Below are positions 61,189 through 64,000 of a stretch of 64,000 nucleotides of DNA, piece after piece (position 1 is the first letter of the stretch; the number at the start of each line of letters is the position of its first letter). The notes beneath the pieces were generated by a model. That model did not search any database and was not told where the DNA came from. It was given only the letters and a program-made list of their open reading frames with translations. The position numbers and the translations under genes were made by a program. This stretch comes from an uncultured Lachnospiraceae bacterium (GTDB lineage: Bacteria > Bacillota_A > Clostridia > Lachnospirales > Lachnospiraceae): contig CAJUFW010000001.1 of the NCBI GenBank assembly GCA_910585655.1, positions 16,299 to 80,298 on the forward strand, given 5' to 3'.

Positions 61189-61755
61189 ATGAAACATCAT
61201 TTTGTAGAAGCAGTAGAAGCAAGCCCGATTATTGCGGCAATTAAGGATGCAGAGGGACTTAAATTGTGCCTGGAATCAGAAAGTCAGGTGGTATTTATTC
61301 TCTATGGAGATGTCTGCAACATCCGGGAGATTGTAGGAAAAATTAAAGACAGTGGCAGAATTGCCCTTGTACATCTGGATTTGATTGGTGGGCTTAGTGC
61401 AAAGGAAGTCGCAGTGGACTATATTCATCAAAATACCGAAGCGGACGGTATTATTTCTACCAAACCTGCCTTGGTAAAGAGAGCGGCAGAGTTAGGGCTT
61501 TATACGGTACTTCGGTTTTTTGTACTGGATTCGATGTCTCTTGCAACGATTGAACACCAGTGGAAAAGCGTATGCCCGGATTTTATTGAAATTTTACCGG
61601 GCGTGATGCCGAAAATCATCCGACGGGTGAAAGGGATGGTAGAAGTACCGGTGATTGCGGGCGGACTGATATCGGATAAAGAAGATATTATTGCAGCGTT
61701 GGACGCAGGGGCGACGTCCGTATCGGCAACCGATCCGAATGTATGGTTTTTATAA
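61189..61755 (+). CDS. glpP: Glycerol-3-phosphate responsive antiterminator
   Basis: 188 aa, GlpP family. EASPIIAAIKDAEGL, IFILYGDVCNI-like VFILYGDVCNIREIV, LVHLDLIGGLSAKEVAVDYIHQN, DGIISTKP, LRFFVLDSMSL, EILPGVMPKII and PVIAGGLISDKEDIIAALDAGATSVSAT are diagnostic. It binds leader mRNA of glycerol genes when glycerol-3-phosphate is present. The target could be glpK at 8321 or an unseen operon. AGAGGAAGGA lies before the ATG; an ATG one codon earlier is also possible. It overlaps the frame of the next gene only by its weak upstream start. Confidence 0.93.
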   Translation: MKHHFVEAVEASPIIAAIKDAEGLKLCLESESQVVFILYGDVCNIREIVGKIKDSGRIALVHLDLIGGLSAKEVAVDYIHQNTEADGIISTKPALVKRAAELGLYTVLRFFVLDSMSLATIEHQWKSVCPDFIEILPGVMPKIIRRVKGMVEVPVIAGGLISDKEDIIAALDAGATSVSATDPNVWFL

Positions 61756-61772
61756 AAGAGAACAGGGAAGAT

Positions 61773-62903
61773 ATGATGAGAGCATTTGATTATTTTATCT
61801 ATGGAGACTATCAGGCTGCAGGGCTTCCTGACTGTGATAATCCCCGTATTGTTTTACAGGAGGAACTACATACTGTTTTGTCGGATATCATAGAAAAAGC
61901 ACCAGGAAGCTATTCTTATGAAATCATTTGCCAAAAGGCTACAAAACCAGTTACAGACGCTTTGCTTCGGATTGGTCTGATCCGTCAGGAAAATGGAATT
62001 TATCTAAATACACCTGTTTTTATAAAAGAGGACGCCGCATATTTGCATAACTGTTTTTCCAAGGCAGTTGTACAGATGGCAGACTGTTTGGAACAAAAGA
62101 AAAGAGATTATGTGGAAGTTATAGAGCAGGTACGGAATGGATATCCGTCAGAAGTTAATTTATATCATATGGTTTGCGGGGCTGTTTTAGACGGGCGTTT
62201 CTTTGACTGTCTTAGCAAGCATCAAGTGGTAGCTACTTCCCATATTCATCCGTCCGATTTGGATTATTTACTGATTGTATATGAAAAGGCGCCGGAATTA
62301 GAAAGCCTTTCTAAAAAACTGTTATGTTCCTATAACCGCTGTTCTGACGGAAAAAGAACCTTGCAGTCCTTTGGAGATTCCGAGGGAGATCGGTTCGACG
62401 TGTTTCGCTTTATTCGTCAGAAGGAGCAGAGAAAGGGATTGCCTGCGTTTAAAAAGGCAGAAGCTCTCTGGGAGTTGATTCCGGGAACAACGATAGAGCA
62501 GAAACAGGAGCGTTTGCTGCAGGAGATTTGGCAGTTGGTAGAAACAGGAGCCTGTGAAAAATCGTGCTGTCAGCTTTTATCCTTGTTTGGCTATGTAAAA
62601 AATAACAGACTTGCAGTTCCTCTTTATAGGGGAAAGGATGGGGCAGTGCTTGAGGAACTGGAGCGGTTGACGGAAGTCTGTCTTTATGAACCTATGTGTG
62701 AAGCGCTAAGTTCGACAAAGCATCTGTCAGGGCTGTTTTGTAAAAAACATGGGATACCAGTAAAGGAGTTGGCAAATGAATTATATCATCTTGTATTTGG
62801 CCAGCTAAACGAAGAACTGGTCAGACGGGGATTTGTAGCAGAGCCAGACTATCATCCAGGAGAGGGACGGTATCTAAAATCCGTGGAGTTGATATCAGAA
62901 TAA
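61773..62903 (+). CDS. Unknown protein, possibly three-domain helical regulator-like
   Basis: 376 aa that I do not recognise. It begins FDYFIYGDYQAAGLPDCDNP, followed by a winged-helix-looking segment (DALLRIGLIRQENGIYLNTPVFIKED). The middle has HMVCGAVLDGRFFDCLSKHQVVATSHIHPSDLDYLLIVYEKAP; two Cys and a Lys-Cys-rich region (ETGACEKSCCQLL) lie near residue 265. The C-terminus (PDYHPGEGRYLKSVEL) ends a helical region. No membrane segment or signal is seen. It starts 17 bp after glpP (ATATG with AGGGAAG). A function cannot be given. Confidence 0.75.
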   Translation: MMRAFDYFIYGDYQAAGLPDCDNPRIVLQEELHTVLSDIIEKAPGSYSYEIICQKATKPVTDALLRIGLIRQENGIYLNTPVFIKEDAAYLHNCFSKAVVQMADCLEQKKRDYVEVIEQVRNGYPSEVNLYHMVCGAVLDGRFFDCLSKHQVVATSHIHPSDLDYLLIVYEKAPELESLSKKLLCSYNRCSDGKRTLQSFGDSEGDRFDVFRFIRQKEQRKGLPAFKKAEALWELIPGTTIEQKQERLLQEIWQLVETGACEKSCCQLLSLFGYVKNNRLAVPLYRGKDGAVLEELERLTEVCLYEPMCEALSSTKHLSGLFCKKHGIPVKELANELYHLVFGQLNEELVRRGFVAEPDYHPGEGRYLKSVELISE

Positions 62904-62940
62904 AACTATTAGAACAAAGAAGAGAAGGAAGGGTCAAAAA

Positions 62941-63387
62941 ATGGAACTACTTTTTAGAAAAATAGAGGAACATAATCCAGAGGATATCAGACAGTTTAAT
63001 GAACTGATGGACGCTCTGACCGAACATGCAGGTGATCCGCAATGCTTAAAGGAAAAGATCCGGGAAATCAATGCTTGGAGCAACGCTTATTTGATGGTGG
63101 CAGAGGATCGGGAAACAGGTCGTTTGAGCGGTTCTTTGCTTGCGATTGCTTTTGGGGATTTTTGCGGAGACTGCCGTCCGGTGGTATTAGTGGAAAACGT
63201 CGTAACACACCCGGACTATCAAAGAAAAGGGATCGGGAAGCGGATGTTTGAGGAGATTGAGGCTTGGGGAAGAGAACGAAATGCGGCGTATATTATTTTG
63301 TGTTCTTCTATGAATCGGACGGGCGCACATGAGTTTTATCAGGCGATTGGCTATGAAGAGGTAAAGGGATTTAAAAAATATTTGTAA
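62941..63387 (+). CDS. GNAT-family N-acetyltransferase
   Basis: 148 aa. The acetyl-CoA loop is HPDYQRKGIGKRMFEEIE (Q-x-x-G-x-G), preceded by VVLVENVVTHP and followed by the typical AYIILCSSMNRTGAHEFYQAIGYEE. The substrate is not known. AAGAAGGAAGGG is upstream. Independent of feoA, which has its own promoter. Confidence 0.9.
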   Translation: MELLFRKIEEHNPEDIRQFNELMDALTEHAGDPQCLKEKIREINAWSNAYLMVAEDRETGRLSGSLLAIAFGDFCGDCRPVVLVENVVTHPDYQRKGIGKRMFEEIEAWGRERNAAYIILCSSMNRTGAHEFYQAIGYEEVKGFKKYL

Positions 63388-63410
63388 AACCAGAATTTAG
63401 AAAGTTATGC

Positions 63411-63439
63411 TTGACAAACGAATGATATTAGTTTATACT
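63411..63439 (+). promoter_or_regulatory. Promoter of the feoA genes
   Basis: TTGACA and TATACT with a 17-bp spacer. The -10 region sits inside the inverted repeat TTAGT-TTAT-ACTAA at 63428-63441. Confidence 0.85.
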
Positions 63440-63441
63440 AA
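63428..63441. promoter_or_regulatory. Candidate iron-repressor (DtxR-type) operator
   Basis: TTAGTTTATACTAA is an inverted repeat with 5-bp arms, TTAG...CTAA, as in DtxR/IdeR half sites, and it covers the -10 box of the feoA promoter. Fur-type TGATAAT..ATTATCA is not present. Confidence 0.5.
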
Positions 63442-63486
63442 CCATAGATGAGAAAGATTATCAATTTCAAAGAAAGGATGAAGATT

Positions 63487-63699
63487 ATGCCATTAACTAT
63501 GGTAAAGGCAGGAGAGGCAACAACGATTCGCAAAATAGGAGGAAAAGAGGATACAAAACGTTTTTTGGAGAAGCTTGGATTTGTAACAGGTAGCGTAATA
63601 ACCGTAGTATCCGAAATCAGAGGCAGCTTAATTGTAAACGTCAAAGATTCACGGGTAGCAATTGGAAAAGACTTGGCGGGGAAAATCTTGGTTGTTTAA
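63487..63699 (+). CDS. feoA: FeoA-family ferrous iron transport protein
   Basis: 70 aa SH3-like domain. PLTMVKAGEATTIRKIGGKEDTKRFLEKLGFVTGSVITVVSEIRG is a standard FeoA pattern, though the second half DSRVAIGKDLAGKILV is closer to the FeoA-like partner found in Clostridia. The start is the ATG 9 bp after AAAGGA; earlier in-frame ATGs have none. It is cytoplasmic and stimulates FeoB. A second FeoA gene follows 69 bp later. Confidence 0.88.
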   Translation: MPLTMVKAGEATTIRKIGGKEDTKRFLEKLGFVTGSVITVVSEIRGSLIVNVKDSRVAIGKDLAGKILVV

Positions 63700-63768
63700 A
63701 AAAGTCACTTTTAGCTGAAGTGAACATAAGCGGCTGTAAGAGAGTAAAAAAGGAGGAATAGAATACAG

Positions 63769-63987
63769 ATGACGCTAAGGGAAATTCCATGCGGGAAAAC
63801 AGTAAAGGTAACGAGGCTGAGTGGAGAGGGACCAGTCAAGCGGCGGATTATGGATATGGGTATTACAAAGGGAGTAGAGGTATTGGTCAGAAAGGTAGCA
63901 CCATTAGGAGATCCGTTGGAAATAACGGTTCGAGGTTATGAATTATCGTTACGGAAGGCAGATGCGGAAATGATTTTGGTTGAATAG
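63769..63987 (+). CDS. feoA: Second FeoA-family protein
   Basis: 72 aa. TLREIPCGKTVKVTRLSGEGPVKRRIMDMGITKGVEVLVRKVAPLGDPLEITVRGYELSLRKADAEMI is the canonical FeoA sequence with the conserved DPxEI-type loop. AAAGGAGGAATAGAATACAG precedes the ATG. The usual partner, the feoB GTPase/permease gene, would be expected just past the window edge at 64000. Confidence 0.93.
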   Translation: MTLREIPCGKTVKVTRLSGEGPVKRRIMDMGITKGVEVLVRKVAPLGDPLEITVRGYELSLRKADAEMILVE

Positions 63988-64000
63988 TTTTGCTCTGGCA

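Overview
The window looks like chromosomal DNA of an anaerobic Firmicute of class Clostridia, most likely family Lachnospiraceae. This rests on gene content: split transketolase, FGGY kinases, Na+-pumping biotin decarboxylase, LplA/LipO-type sugar-binding lipoproteins, DUF4869, DUF2812/PadR and GlpP. It also rests on mid-range GC and strong AGGAGG-type ribosome sites. Nearly all genes lie on the + strand; only a padR/DUF2812 pair is on the - strand. I see no rRNA, tRNA, CRISPR array, prophage or intact insertion sequence.

Layout. 0-10 kb is housekeeping: radA, topB, glmS, a left-handed beta-helix sugar-nucleotide-type protein, a cyclodeaminase, folD and glpK. 10-21 kb has the PadR/DUF2812 pair, a formate/nitrite-type channel, two esterases, glycogen phosphorylase with malQ, and an AraC regulator joined to a binding-lipoprotein gene broken by one in-frame TGA. 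21-28.5 kb has uppP, an FtsK/SpoIIIE translocase with an unusually long Pro/Glu-rich linker, fhs and three small genes. 28.7-32.1 kb is an AT-rich DUF4869 + P-loop ATPase pair followed by two nearly identical nucleoside-hydrolase-like genes; three of these four genes share the same 5' leader. 32.4-46.5 kb is a carbohydrate block: transaldolase/F6P aldolase, LacI regulator, DUF5060/apiosidase-like glycosidase, fucose-isomerase-like enzyme, two-subunit transketolase, FGGY kinase, membrane AraC sensor and two binding lipoproteins. I read it as a candidate route for a branched or unusual pentose, with D-apiose the leading guess. 46.6-53.5 kb has an AAA-ATPase/PD-(D/E)XK protein and a Na+-translocating decarboxylase operon that carries two different carboxyltransferases. 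53.6-57.8 kb is an MNT/HEPN pair fused translationally to thiDME, then a sugar isomerase/epimerase. 58.3-59.1 kb is a RelB-like/Fic toxin-antitoxin pair. 59.7-64 kb holds a tandem-HAD fusion, glpP, an unknown protein, a GNAT acetyltransferase and two feoA genes at the edge.

The most unusual non-coding signal is a family of long hairpins of about 90-100 bp at 3793-3993 (two in tandem, before glmS) and 37373-37467 (before transketolase). Their stems differ completely in sequence but stay paired, while the loop (CAGACGC...GCGGCTG) and a 3' tail (CGGAACTTAAAA) are conserved. This is the pattern expected of a selected RNA structure or a structured mobile repeat. A second repeat family (GAAAGTTCTCC ... 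GGAATTCTTTTTCA) occurs at 11943, 32137 and 59391.

All identifications come from reading the sequence and from memory of protein families; no search was run.
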